A stretch of DNA of 5,347 nucleotides from positions 1 through 5,347 of the forward strand of contig DXVZ01000083.1 of the NCBI GenBank assembly GCA_019417125.1. The letters run 5' to 3'. The position numbers were made by a program, and so were the translations under genes. The stretch is from Phascolarctobacterium sp. Lineage in GTDB: Bacteria; Bacillota; Negativicutes; Acidaminococcales; Acidaminococcaceae. The notes beneath the pieces are model-generated. The model had not been told where the DNA came from. It ran no database searches and saw only the letters and a list, made by a program, of their open reading frames with translations. Below, in pieces: positions 1 through 5,347 of this stretch. Position 1 is the stretch's first letter. Each line of letters begins with the position of its first letter.

Positions 1-1448
1 ATGTATACCTGGCGCTGGATAACGATTTGGAGATTATCCCTGTTATCAACAAAATAGATTTGCCGAGCGCCGACCCGGAACGTGTAAAGCACGAAATTGA
101 GGACGTTATCGGCATTGATGCTTCCGAAGCGGTGCTGACGAGCGCCAAAACTGGCATCGGCATTGAGGACGTATTGGAAGCTATTGTTGCTAAAATTCCT
201 GCGCCCAGCGGCGATGCGGAAAAGCCGCTGAAAGCGCTGGTGTTTGATTCTAAATTTGATGCCTATAAAGGCGTTGTGCTGTACTTCCGCGTAATGGACG
301 GGAGCGTTAAAAAAGGCATGAAAATACGCATGATGGCGACTGGAGCGGAGTTTGAAGTTACCGAAGTTGGTGTGTTTAAACCGAACCCGGTGGTTGTAGA
401 CGAGCTTGACGCGGGGCAGGTAGGTTTTTTGGCGGCGGCCATTAAAAACGTTAAGGACGCGCGCGTCGGCGACACCATTACCGACGCTAACAACCCGGCA
501 GATACGGCGCTGCCCGGTTACCGTAAAGCTACGCCGATGGTTTACTGCGGTTTGTATCCGGTAGAAAATTCCGATTACGATAATCTGCGCGACGCGCTGG
601 AAAAATTGCAACTGAATGACGCTTCGCTGGTGTTTGAACCGGAAACTTCCGTGGCGCTTGGCTTTGGTTTCCGCTGCGGCTTTTTGGGATTGCTGCACAT
701 GGACGTTATTAAAGAGCGCCTGGAGCGCGAATATAACCTGGCGCTGATTACCACTGCGCCGAACGTAATTTACGAGGTGTTCCGCACTAACGGCGACGTG
801 GAGCTGGTGGATAACCCGTCTAACTTTCCGGAGCCGACCGTTATAGACCACGTAGAAGAACCGTACGTTAACGCTACCATTATTGTGCCGAAAGATTACG
901 TTGGCGCGGTTATGGAACTTTCGCAGGAAAAACGCGGCGAATATGAAAATATGACTTATCTTGATGAAACGCGCGTAATGATTCACTACGCGCTGCCGCT
1001 GAGCGAGATTATTTTTGATTACTTTGACCGTTTAAAATCCGCGACGCGCGGTTATGCTTCGCTGGATTATGAGCTGGCTGGCTACCGTGCTTCCGATTTG
1101 GTAAAGGTTGATATTTTGCTGAACGGCGACCCGGTGGATGCTTTGAGCGCCATTGTGCACCGAGAAAAAGCCACGGTGCGCGGCAGGCAGCTGGTTGAAA
1201 AGCTGCGCGGCTTAATACCGCGCCAAATGTTTGAAATCCCTGTGCAGGCGGCTATCGGCAATAAAATTATCGCCCGCGAAAACGTACGCGCGCTGCGCAA
1301 GGACGTGCTTGCAAAATGCTATGGCGGCGATATCAGCCGTAAGCGCAAACTGCTGGAAAAACAAAAAGAAGGCAAAAAGCGCATGAAGCAGGTTGGCAGC
1401 GTAGAACTGCCGCAGGAAGCCTTTATGGCAATTTTGAAAATGGATTAA
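1..1448 (+). CDS. lepA: Elongation factor 4 (LepA), 5'-truncated by window edge
   Basis: Translational GTPase LepA/EF4, a cytoplasmic ribosome-associated factor linked to back-translocation and ribosome biogenesis. The frame is open from base 3 (Val-Tyr-Leu-Ala-Leu-Asp) to the TAA at 1446-1448, giving 481 codons. Family members are about 600 residues, so roughly 120 N-terminal residues with the P-loop and switch regions lie outside the window; the TTG at 27 is internal, not a start. Visible parts, numbered from base 3: G4 motif NKID at 16-19, G5 motif SAK at 47-49, the EF-G-like domain II, then PMVYCGLYP and GFGFRCGFLGLLHMD of the central domains, and the LepA-specific C-terminal domain with LIPRQMFEIPVQAAIG, CYGGDISRKRKLLEKQKEGK and the ending PQEAFMAILKMD. 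This basic C-terminal block separates LepA from EF-G, TypA and TetM. No frameshift is seen. In many Firmicutes lepA is followed by hemW; here it is followed by non-coding DNA and cggR. Confidence 0.98.
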   Translation, partial: VYLALDNDLEIIPVINKIDLPSADPERVKHEIEDVIGIDASEAVLTSAKTGIGIEDVLEAIVAKIPAPSGDAEKPLKALVFDSKFDAYKGVVLYFRVMDGSVKKGMKIRMMATGAEFEVTEVGVFKPNPVVVDELDAGQVGFLAAAIKNVKDARVGDTITDANNPADTALPGYRKATPMVYCGLYPVENSDYDNLRDALEKLQLNDASLVFEPETSVALGFGFRCGFLGLLHMDVIKERLEREYNLALITTAPNVIYEVFRTNGDVELVDNPSNFPEPTVIDHVEEPYVNATIIVPKDYVGAVMELSQEKRGEYENMTYLDETRVMIHYALPLSEIIFDYFDRLKSATRGYASLDYELAGYRASDLVKVDILLNGDPVDALSAIVHREKATVRGRQLVEKLRGLIPRQMFEIPVQAAIGNKIIARENVRALRKDVLAKCYGGDISRKRKLLEKQKEGKKRMKQVGSVELPQEAFMAILKMD

Positions 1449-1646
1449 AAAACAACATAAATTTAGTCAAGAGCCTAAGTTATAAAGCTGCGCTAACGTT
1501 AATGTTGCTAAAAACATCTTTGCAGCTGTTAAATATTACAAATTTGAATCCCGTAGTGGTAGTGCAGAAGATTAGGCAGTTTGGTTTTAAGTTGTATTCA
1601 CTTTTGAAACTTAATAACATTAAAATTATTATTAGTTAGAAATATT
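1449..1646. other. AT-rich intergenic stretch, no convincing gene
   Basis: About 200 bp between the lepA stop and the terminator, clearly more AT-rich than the flanking genes. It contains a weak imperfect stem-loop (AGCTGC at 1486-1491 with GCAGCT at 1522-1527, enclosing ATGTT 1502-1506 with AACAT 1513-1517). It also contains a 45-codon ATG frame at 1502-1639 on the + strand that lacks a ribosome binding site and is rich in Leu, Ile and Asn, as AT-rich DNA gives by chance. I find no tRNA, T-box or recognisable riboswitch core. It may simply be the long 3' UTR of lepA or a decayed gene. Confidence 0.5.
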
Positions 1647-1680
1647 AAAACGGATGGCTTGCGCTATCCGTTTTTCTGTT
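1647..1680 (+). terminator. Rho-independent terminator ending the lepA transcript
   Basis: The left arm 1647-1658 (AAAACGGATGGC) pairs with 1663-1674 (GCTATCCGTTTT). This gives a 12-bp stem with one G-T wobble around a TTGC tetraloop (1659-1662). The right arm runs straight into a T-rich tail (TTTTT at 1671-1675, then more T after CTG). It lies about 200 bp past the lepA stop and upstream of the cggR promoter, so it insulates the two transcription units. The minus-strand tail after the stem is a poor T-tract, so I call it one-directional. Confidence 0.88.
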
Positions 1681-1740
1681 TTTTCTGCCAAAATTTTACC
1701 GCTGCTTAATATCTTTTTACTTCTTTTTTTGCGTTAAATG

Positions 1741-1749
1741 TGCTACAAT
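1741..1749 (+). promoter_or_regulatory. Extended -10 promoter for cggR-gap-pgk/tpi
   Basis: TGCTACAAT carries the TG of an extended -10 at 1741-1742 and a TACAAT hexamer (5 of 6 to consensus) at 1744-1749. The -35 position at the usual 17-bp spacing (1721-1726, TTCTTT) is poor, which fits an extended -10 promoter. It sits downstream of the lepA terminator. The predicted transcription start is near 1756, leaving a leader of about 86 nt that contains the putative CggR operator. This is a sequence-pattern call only. Confidence 0.6.
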
Positions 1750-1792
1750 ATTTATAAATAAAGTACTCTTTATTTGTTTTGTTTAGAGAATG

Positions 1793-1829
1793 TGGGACTT
1801 AAAAAGGACCACGAGGGACAAAACGTGTT
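1793..1829 (+). promoter_or_regulatory. Putative CggR operator (phased GGAC repeats)
   Basis: Two GGGAC repeats lie 21 bp apart (1794-1798 and 1815-1819), with a third GGAC at 1806-1809. The GGAC cores are therefore spaced 11 and 10 bp, about one helical turn each. The second copy reads AGGGAC-N6-TGTT (1814-1829), close to the B. subtilis CggR operator half CGGGAC-N6-TGTC, which there occurs as a tandem repeat. The site lies between the promoter and the cggR start, the same placement as in B. subtilis, where CggR works by blocking elongating polymerase. CggR binding to this exact sequence is inferred. Confidence 0.6.
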
Positions 1830-1830
1830 T

Positions 1831-1835
1831 GGTGA
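1831..1835 (+). promoter_or_regulatory. Weak ribosome binding site of cggR
   Basis: GGTGA, matching the 3' part of the AGGAGGTGATC complement of 16S rRNA, ends 6 nt before the ATG at 1842. A GAAGG at 1834-1838 is too close to serve well. This is much weaker than the site before gap and fits low-level repressor synthesis from a shared transcript. The TGA at 1833-1835 is in frame with cggR, so no earlier start is possible. Confidence 0.55.
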
Positions 1836-1841
1836 AGGTTT

Positions 1842-2873
1842 ATGGATAGTATTATCAATTTACAAAAAAAGATTGTTCCGGAACTGACTAACCTTTTGGT
1901 GCAGCGTTACCAAATTCTGCGCCAGGTCAGCCACGAACATCCCATTGGCAGGCGTGCTTTGGCGGCAAGGCTTGGGCTTAGCGAAAGGGTTTTGCGCGCC
2001 CAGGTGGATTTTTTAAAAAGCTGCGGGCTGCTTGCCTTTTCTTCGTCCGGCATGACGGTAACGGAAGAAGGCATGGATATTTTGCGCGAACTTGCCGATT
2101 ATGTGCGTAAATTGCAGGGGCTTAACTCGCTGGAACAGCTTTTGTGCGAAAAGCTGCACATCGGCAGAGTGGTTATCATTCCGGGCGATTCAGACCAGGA
2201 AGAAGTTGTTAAGCGCGAAATCGGCCGTGCGGCGGCGCGCATTTTAAGCAGGCTGCTGGGCGATGGAAAAAAGCATATCGTCGCTGTCAGCGGCGGCACT
2301 ACCATGGCGGCGCTGGCTGCTAACATAAGCGGCAGCCACCCGCAAACAGTGGTTGTGCCTGCCCGCGGCGGTTTGGGCGATAACGTTGAACTGCAAGCCA
2401 ACACCATTGCCACCGTACTGGCTCAGCGCATGGGCGCTTCTTACCGCCAGCTGTATGTGCCAGATAGCGTCAGCGAAGAAATTTTAAACAGCATTCTTGC
2501 CGAAGATACAGGCGTTAAAGCCGTTGTCGATATCATCAAGCAGGCTGATATTCTCGTTCACGGTGTGGGGCAGGCTGCGGTAATGGCGCGCCACAGGCGG
2601 ATGCCGCCGGAGTTTATCCAAAAACTTTTGGACGACGGCGCTGTTGGCGAGGCGTTTGGGCAGTACTGCGCGCTGGATGGCAGGCAGGTTTATATGACGA
2701 ATAATGCCGGGCTGATGTTACAGGATTTGCCGAAAATCGGCACCGTTATCGGCGTGGCAGGCGGACACAGCAAGGCAGAAGCAATTTTATCGGTTATCCG
2801 CGCTTCCCGGCAGGATATTTTAGTAACGGACGAAGCGGCGGCGCACTGCATTGCCGGTATGCTTAAAGATTAG
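1842..2873 (+). CDS. cggR: Central glycolytic genes regulator CggR (SorC family)
   Basis: Transcriptional repressor of the gap operon, expected to be relieved by fructose-1,6-bisphosphate. At 343 residues it matches the roughly 340 of B. subtilis CggR. Residues about 20-75 form a winged helix-turn-helix (RRALAARLGLSERVLRAQVDFLKSCGLL read as recognition region), followed by a helical linker at 76-105. The rest is a SorC sugar-binding domain with a Rossmann-like fold: SGGTTM at 150-155, PARGGLG at 173-179, HGVGQA at 240-245, ARHRRM at 249-254 and VAGGHSKAEAI at 305-315. The Thr pair at 153-154, Arg175, Arg250 and Lys311 are the likely phosphosugar contacts by family analogy. The ATG is the first possible start because an in-frame TGA lies at 1833-1835. 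Several AGG arginine codons contrast with gap and fit modest expression. Position directly before gap, after an operator-like site, makes CggR far more likely than another SorC regulator such as DeoR or SorC itself. Confidence 0.95.
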   Translation: MDSIINLQKKIVPELTNLLVQRYQILRQVSHEHPIGRRALAARLGLSERVLRAQVDFLKSCGLLAFSSSGMTVTEEGMDILRELADYVRKLQGLNSLEQLLCEKLHIGRVVIIPGDSDQEEVVKREIGRAAARILSRLLGDGKKHIVAVSGGTTMAALAANISGSHPQTVVVPARGGLGDNVELQANTIATVLAQRMGASYRQLYVPDSVSEEILNSILAEDTGVKAVVDIIKQADILVHGVGQAAVMARHRRMPPEFIQKLLDDGAVGEAFGQYCALDGRQVYMTNNAGLMLQDLPKIGTVIGVAGGHSKAEAILSVIRASRQDILVTDEAAAHCIAGMLKD

Positions 2874-2880
2874 TTATAAC

Positions 2881-2892
2881 GCACTTTTGTGC
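2881..2892 (+). other. Small hairpin between cggR and gap, possible mRNA processing/stability element
   Basis: GCAC-TTTT-GTGC is a perfect 4-bp stem with a 4-nt loop, flanked by TTAT (2874-2877) and ATAA (2897-2900), which could add a distal pairing. There is no T-tract after it, so it is not a terminator. In B. subtilis the cggR-gapA transcript is cut near the cggR end and a stem-loop protects the gapA part. This hairpin sits in the equivalent place, but the stem is short and the role is inference. Confidence 0.3.
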
Positions 2893-2914
2893 AAACATAA
2901 ATCTCATATATTTT

Positions 2915-2922
2915 AAAGGAGG
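2915..2922 (+). promoter_or_regulatory. Strong ribosome binding site of gap
   Basis: AAAGGAGG is a near-perfect anti-16S match 8 nt before the ATG at 2931. It fixes the gap start and contrasts with the weak site of cggR on the same presumed transcript, so far more GAPDH than repressor would be made. Confidence 0.9.
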
Positions 2923-2930
2923 ATTTTATT

Positions 2931-3935
2931 ATGACAAAAGTAGGTATCAATGGATTTGGCCGTATTGGCCGCAATGTTTTCCGCGCAGCATTCGGCAACC
3001 CCGATTTTGATGTTGTGGCTGTAAATGACTTGACTGATGCGGCAACCCTTGCACATCTGTTAAAATATGATTCTATTCATGGTACTTTTAACCATGACGT
3101 TACTGCCGAAGGCGAATACCTTGTAGTTGACGGCAAAAAAGTTAAAGTTTTGGCGCAGACCGACCCGGCTAAACTGCCCTGGGGCGAACTTGGCGTAGAA
3201 ATCGTTGTTGAATCTACCGGCCGCTTTACCGAAGGCGCTAAAGCTAAAGCCCATCTGGATGCTGGCGCTAAAAAAGTTATTATCTCCGCACCGGCGAAAG
3301 GTGAGGACATTACTATTGTTATGGGCGTTAACGAAGATAAATACGAAGCTGATAAGCACAACATTATCTCTAACGCTTCCTGCACTACTAATTGCCTGGC
3401 TCCTTTTACCAAAGTGCTGCTGGAAAACTTCGGCATCGTCAGCGGCCTTATGACAACCGTTCATTCCTATACCAACGACCAGAGAATTTTGGACCTGCCG
3501 CATAAAGACCTGCGCCGTGCGCGCGCTGCCGCACAATCCATCATTCCTACCACTACCGGCGCTGCCAAAGCGGTTTCGCTTGTTTTGCCGGAACTTAAAG
3601 GCAAAATGAACGGTTTTGCAATGCGCGTTCCTACCCCGAACGTTTCCATTACCGACCTGACCGTGCTGCTTGAAAAAGACACTACCGCCGAAGAAATTAA
3701 CGCAGCGCTGAAAAAAGCTGCCGAAGGCGAACTGAAAGGCATTATGGGCTACAACGAACTGCCGCTTGTTTCCCGCGATTACAACGGCTGCCCGCTGAGC
3801 TCCATTGTTGACGGCCTTTCTACCATGATGGTTGGCCCGCGCATGGCTAAAGTTGTTGCCTGGTATGATAACGAATGGGGCTACAGCAACCGCGTTGTTG
3901 ACCTGGCGCTGTACATTGCTTCCAAAGGCCTGTAA
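2931..3935 (+). CDS. gapA: Glyceraldehyde-3-phosphate dehydrogenase, NAD-dependent type I
   Basis: Catalyses glyceraldehyde-3-phosphate + NAD+ + phosphate to 1,3-bisphosphoglycerate in cytosolic glycolysis, normally as a homotetramer. At 334 residues it is full length. The N-terminal Rossmann domain opens with GINGFGRIGR (5-14). Asp33 in VNDLTD ends the second strand and Leu189-Pro190 appear in ILDLPHKDLRR; both are marks of NAD rather than NADP preference, so this is the glycolytic GapA type and not GapB. The catalytic cysteine is Cys151 in SNASCTTNC and the partner is His178 in TTVHSY. Phosphate-site residues include the PTTTGAAKAV stretch (206-215) and the region MRVPTPNVS (231-239). The C-terminal WYDNEWGYSNRVVDL (311-325) is intact. 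Codon choice is strongly biased and almost lacks AGG/AGA, as in highly expressed genes. It follows cggR by 57 bp and precedes pgk by 12 bp in the same reading frame. Confidence 0.98.
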   Translation: MTKVGINGFGRIGRNVFRAAFGNPDFDVVAVNDLTDAATLAHLLKYDSIHGTFNHDVTAEGEYLVVDGKKVKVLAQTDPAKLPWGELGVEIVVESTGRFTEGAKAKAHLDAGAKKVIISAPAKGEDITIVMGVNEDKYEADKHNIISNASCTTNCLAPFTKVLLENFGIVSGLMTTVHSYTNDQRILDLPHKDLRRARAAAQSIIPTTTGAAKAVSLVLPELKGKMNGFAMRVPTPNVSITDLTVLLEKDTTAEEINAALKKAAEGELKGIMGYNELPLVSRDYNGCPLSSIVDGLSTMMVGPRMAKVVAWYDNEWGYSNRVVDLALYIASKGL

Positions 3936-3942
3936 GAAGGTG
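3936..3942 (+). promoter_or_regulatory. Ribosome binding site of pgk
   Basis: GAAGGTG starts immediately after the gap TAA (3933-3935) and ends 5 nt before the ATG at 3948. GTG (3942) and TTG (3945) are in frame just upstream but overlap or crowd this site, so ATG 3948, which gives the normal PGK N-terminus, is the likely start. The close packing with the gap stop suggests translational coupling. Confidence 0.65.
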
Positions 3943-3947
3943 TGTTG

Positions 3948-5347
3948 ATGGATAAGAAAACTTTATGCGATTTAGAGCTTAACGGCAAAAAAGTGCTGGT
4001 GCGCGTTGATTACAACGTGCCGATGGACGCAGAAGGCAATATTACGGACGATACCCGTATTACCGCTTCGCTTGATACTTTGCATTACCTGCTGGGCCAT
4101 GGCGCCGCTGTTATTTTAATGGCGCACCTGGGCCGCCCCAAAGGCGAGGTAAACAAAAAGTATTCGCTGGAGCCGGTTGCCGCATATTTAAGCAAACTGC
4201 TGGATATGCCGGTAGCCTTTGCGCACGACTGCATTGGCGAAGAAGCCGAAAAAATGGCAGCGGCATTAAAACCGGGCGAAATTTTAATGCTGGAGAACCT
4301 GCGCTTCCATAAGGAAGAAGAAAAGAATGACCTTGCTTTTGCAGAAAAACTGGCATCTTTAGCGGATTACTACGTTAACGATGGCTTTGGCGTTTCGCAC
4401 CGTGCGCACGCATCGGTAGAGGGCGTAACGCATTTTCTGCCGTCTGCCGCAGGCTTTTTGCTGGAAAAAGAAATTAAATTTATCGGGCGCGCCGTTACAA
4501 ACCCGCTGCATCCGTATGCGGCAATTATCGGCGGCGCAAAAGTTTCCGATAAAATCGGCGTTATTGAAAACCTGCTTGATAAGGTGGACGTGCTTTTAAT
4601 CGGCGGCGGTATGGCAAATACCTTCCTTGCCGCGCAGGGGTACAAAATGGGCAAATCCCTTGTAGAAGAAGATAAGCTTGATTTGGCACGCGCTTTGTTA
4701 AAAAAAGCTTCCAATAATAATGTAAAAATGCTGCTGCCGGTGGACCTAGTAATGGCATCAGCTTTTGCGGCTGACGCCGATACCAAAGTTGAGCGTGTTG
4801 ACAGCTTGTCACAGGATTATATGGCGCTTGACATTGGCCCGGAGAGCCGCCTGCAATACGAAGAAGCTTTGCAGGGCGCAAAAATGATTGTTTGGAACGG
4901 CCCGATGGGCGTGTTTGAAATGGATGCTTTCTCCCATGGTACGGAAGCCGTTGCCGAAGCCGTTGCCAAAAGCAGGGCTATCAGCATCGTAGGCGGCGGC
5001 GACAGTGTTGCCGCTATTGAAAAGACCGGGCTGGCAGCTAAAATAAGCCATATTTCTACCGGCGGCGGCGCAAGCCTTGAATATTTGGAAGGCAAGGTGC
5101 TGCCCGGCATTGCGGCTTTGGACGACCTGCGCCGCAAAATGGTTGCCGGCAACTGGAAGATGCACAAAACCGTCGGCGAAGCAGTAGAACTTGCCGAAGC
5201 CATTGTTGAAGAAACGAACGGCACTTTAAACGAAGTAGTAATCTTCCCGCCGTTTACCGCGCTGGAAACTGTTGCCGACGCTATCGACGGCAAGCACGTT
5301 GGCTACGGCGCGCAGGATTTGTTTTGGGAGGACGAAGGCGCTTATAC
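3948..5347 (+). CDS. pgk/tpiA: Bifunctional phosphoglycerate kinase / triosephosphate isomerase fusion, 3'-truncated by window edge
   Basis: One uninterrupted frame of 466 codons to the right edge. Residues 1-393 are a complete PGK (stand-alone PGKs are about 394-398), converting 1,3-bisphosphoglycerate + ADP to 3-phosphoglycerate + ATP. Seen are RVDYNVP (19-25), Arg37, HLGR (60-63), ENLRF with Arg119, VNDGFGVSHRAHAS (143-156, Arg152), GGAKVSDK (195-202), GGGMANTF (219-226), WNGPMGVFE (316-324), GGGDSVAA (349-356) and STGGGASLEYLEG (370-382). The usual PGK ending GKVLPGIAALDD then runs directly into LRRKMVAGNWKMHKT, the TIM N-terminus. Asn402 and Lys404 are the TIM substrate-binding Asn and catalytic Lys; the TIM His and Glu lie beyond the window. 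One residue to note is Gly146, where NDAFG is usual. Both parts are cytosolic glycolytic enzymes. A sequencing error removing a PGK stop is unlikely, since both parts align cleanly in one frame. Confidence 0.95.
   Translation, partial: MDKKTLCDLELNGKKVLVRVDYNVPMDAEGNITDDTRITASLDTLHYLLGHGAAVILMAHLGRPKGEVNKKYSLEPVAAYLSKLLDMPVAFAHDCIGEEAEKMAAALKPGEILMLENLRFHKEEEKNDLAFAEKLASLADYYVNDGFGVSHRAHASVEGVTHFLPSAAGFLLEKEIKFIGRAVTNPLHPYAAIIGGAKVSDKIGVIENLLDKVDVLLIGGGMANTFLAAQGYKMGKSLVEEDKLDLARALLKKASNNNVKMLLPVDLVMASAFAADADTKVERVDSLSQDYMALDIGPESRLQYEEALQGAKMIVWNGPMGVFEMDAFSHGTEAVAEAVAKSRAISIVGGGDSVAAIEKTGLAAKISHISTGGGASLEYLEGKVLPGIAALDDLRRKMVAGNWKMHKTVGEAVELAEAIVEETNGTLNEVVIFPPFTALETVADAIDGKHVGYGAQDLFWEDEGAY
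5127..5347 (+). other. tpiA: Triosephosphate isomerase domain of the fusion (N-terminal third only)
   Basis: The TIM domain interconverts dihydroxyacetone phosphate and glyceraldehyde-3-phosphate. It begins at codon 394 (CTG, 5127-5129), where a free TIM would have its initiator Met before RRK-I/V-AGNWKM. The next ATG (5139-5141, Met398) lies inside the first beta strand and has no purine-rich ribosome binding site before it, so separate translation is unlikely. Visible family marks are AGNWKMHKT (400-408, barrel strand 1 with catalytic Lys404), FPPFTAL (433-439), GYGAQDLFWEDEGAY (452-466) and a threonine codon started at the window edge, as in the family motif GA(F/Y)TGE. About 73 of the usual 250 residues are present. 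Confidence 0.93.

Noticed and set aside
1535..1575. TTTGAATCCCG resembling a tRNA T-loop
   Set aside because: The flanking five bases do not pair and no acceptor, D or anticodon arm can be formed around it.
1590..1625. Weak promoter-like pair TTGTAT / TAACAT with 17-bp spacing
   Set aside because: Both boxes match poorly and the transcript would run straight into the terminator at 1647; likely chance in AT-rich DNA.
1502..1639. 45-codon ORF on the + strand downstream of lepA
   Set aside because: No ribosome binding site, composition expected from AT-rich DNA, no recognisable motif; kept only as part of the intergenic description.
2885..2912. Possible gap-specific promoter with TATATT at 2907-2912
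   Set aside because: No acceptable -35 at 16-18 bp spacing, and the TATATT would place the start inside the gap ribosome binding site.
3060..3742. Open frames on both strands overlapping gap
   Set aside because: All lie within the well-supported GAPDH coding sequence in other frames and show no independent coding signals.
5127..5141. Interpretation of tpiA as a separate gene starting at ATG 5139
   Set aside because: That start would remove the first residues of TIM strand 1, has no ribosome binding site, and the PGK frame reads through without a stop.
4111..5293. Several minus-strand open frames of 81-158 codons opposite pgk/tpi
   Set aside because: They are antisense shadows of a gene with strong codon bias, lack ribosome binding sites and encode no recognisable protein.

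Overview
The window looks like a stretch of a low-to-mid-GC Firmicutes (Bacillota) chromosome. The reasons are a Firmicutes-style LepA, a CggR repressor directly upstream of gap, strong AAAGGAGG-type ribosome binding sites, and AT-rich intergenic DNA next to coding DNA of more balanced composition. A Clostridia or Negativicutes member is my best guess, but this is inference and I could not run a search. All four genes lie on the + strand and none looks horizontally acquired.

Layout. Positions 1-1448 hold the C-terminal four fifths of lepA (elongation factor 4), cut by the left edge. Positions 1449-1841 are non-coding: an AT-rich stretch of about 200 bp with no convincing gene, a clear intrinsic terminator (1647-1680), an extended -10 promoter (1741-1749), and a run of phased GGAC repeats (1793-1829) that resembles a CggR operator. 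cggR follows (1842-2873), then a 57-bp gap with a small hairpin and a strong ribosome binding site, then gap, NAD-type GAPDH (2931-3935). Twelve bases later comes an open frame from 3948 to the right edge. It encodes a complete phosphoglycerate kinase that continues, without a stop and essentially without a linker, into triosephosphate isomerase.

How the genes work together. cggR-gap-pgk::tpi is the central glycolytic operon for triose-phosphate interconversion. TIM makes glyceraldehyde-3-phosphate, GAPDH oxidises it to 1,3-bisphosphoglycerate, and PGK takes the phosphate to make ATP. By analogy with Bacillus subtilis, CggR would block transcription from the operator just downstream of the promoter until fructose-1,6-bisphosphate builds up.

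Main point of interest. The PGK-TIM fusion is an arrangement known from Thermotoga maritima and unusual elsewhere. Here the position where a stand-alone TIM would start with Met is a CTG (Leu) codon, and no ribosome binding site precedes the junction, so TIM appears to be made only as part of the fusion. In addition, gap and pgk share a reading frame and are separated by a single TAA. The right edge cuts TIM after about 73 residues, so its catalytic His and Glu cannot be checked. I see no wholly new defence, mobile or RNA system in this window.
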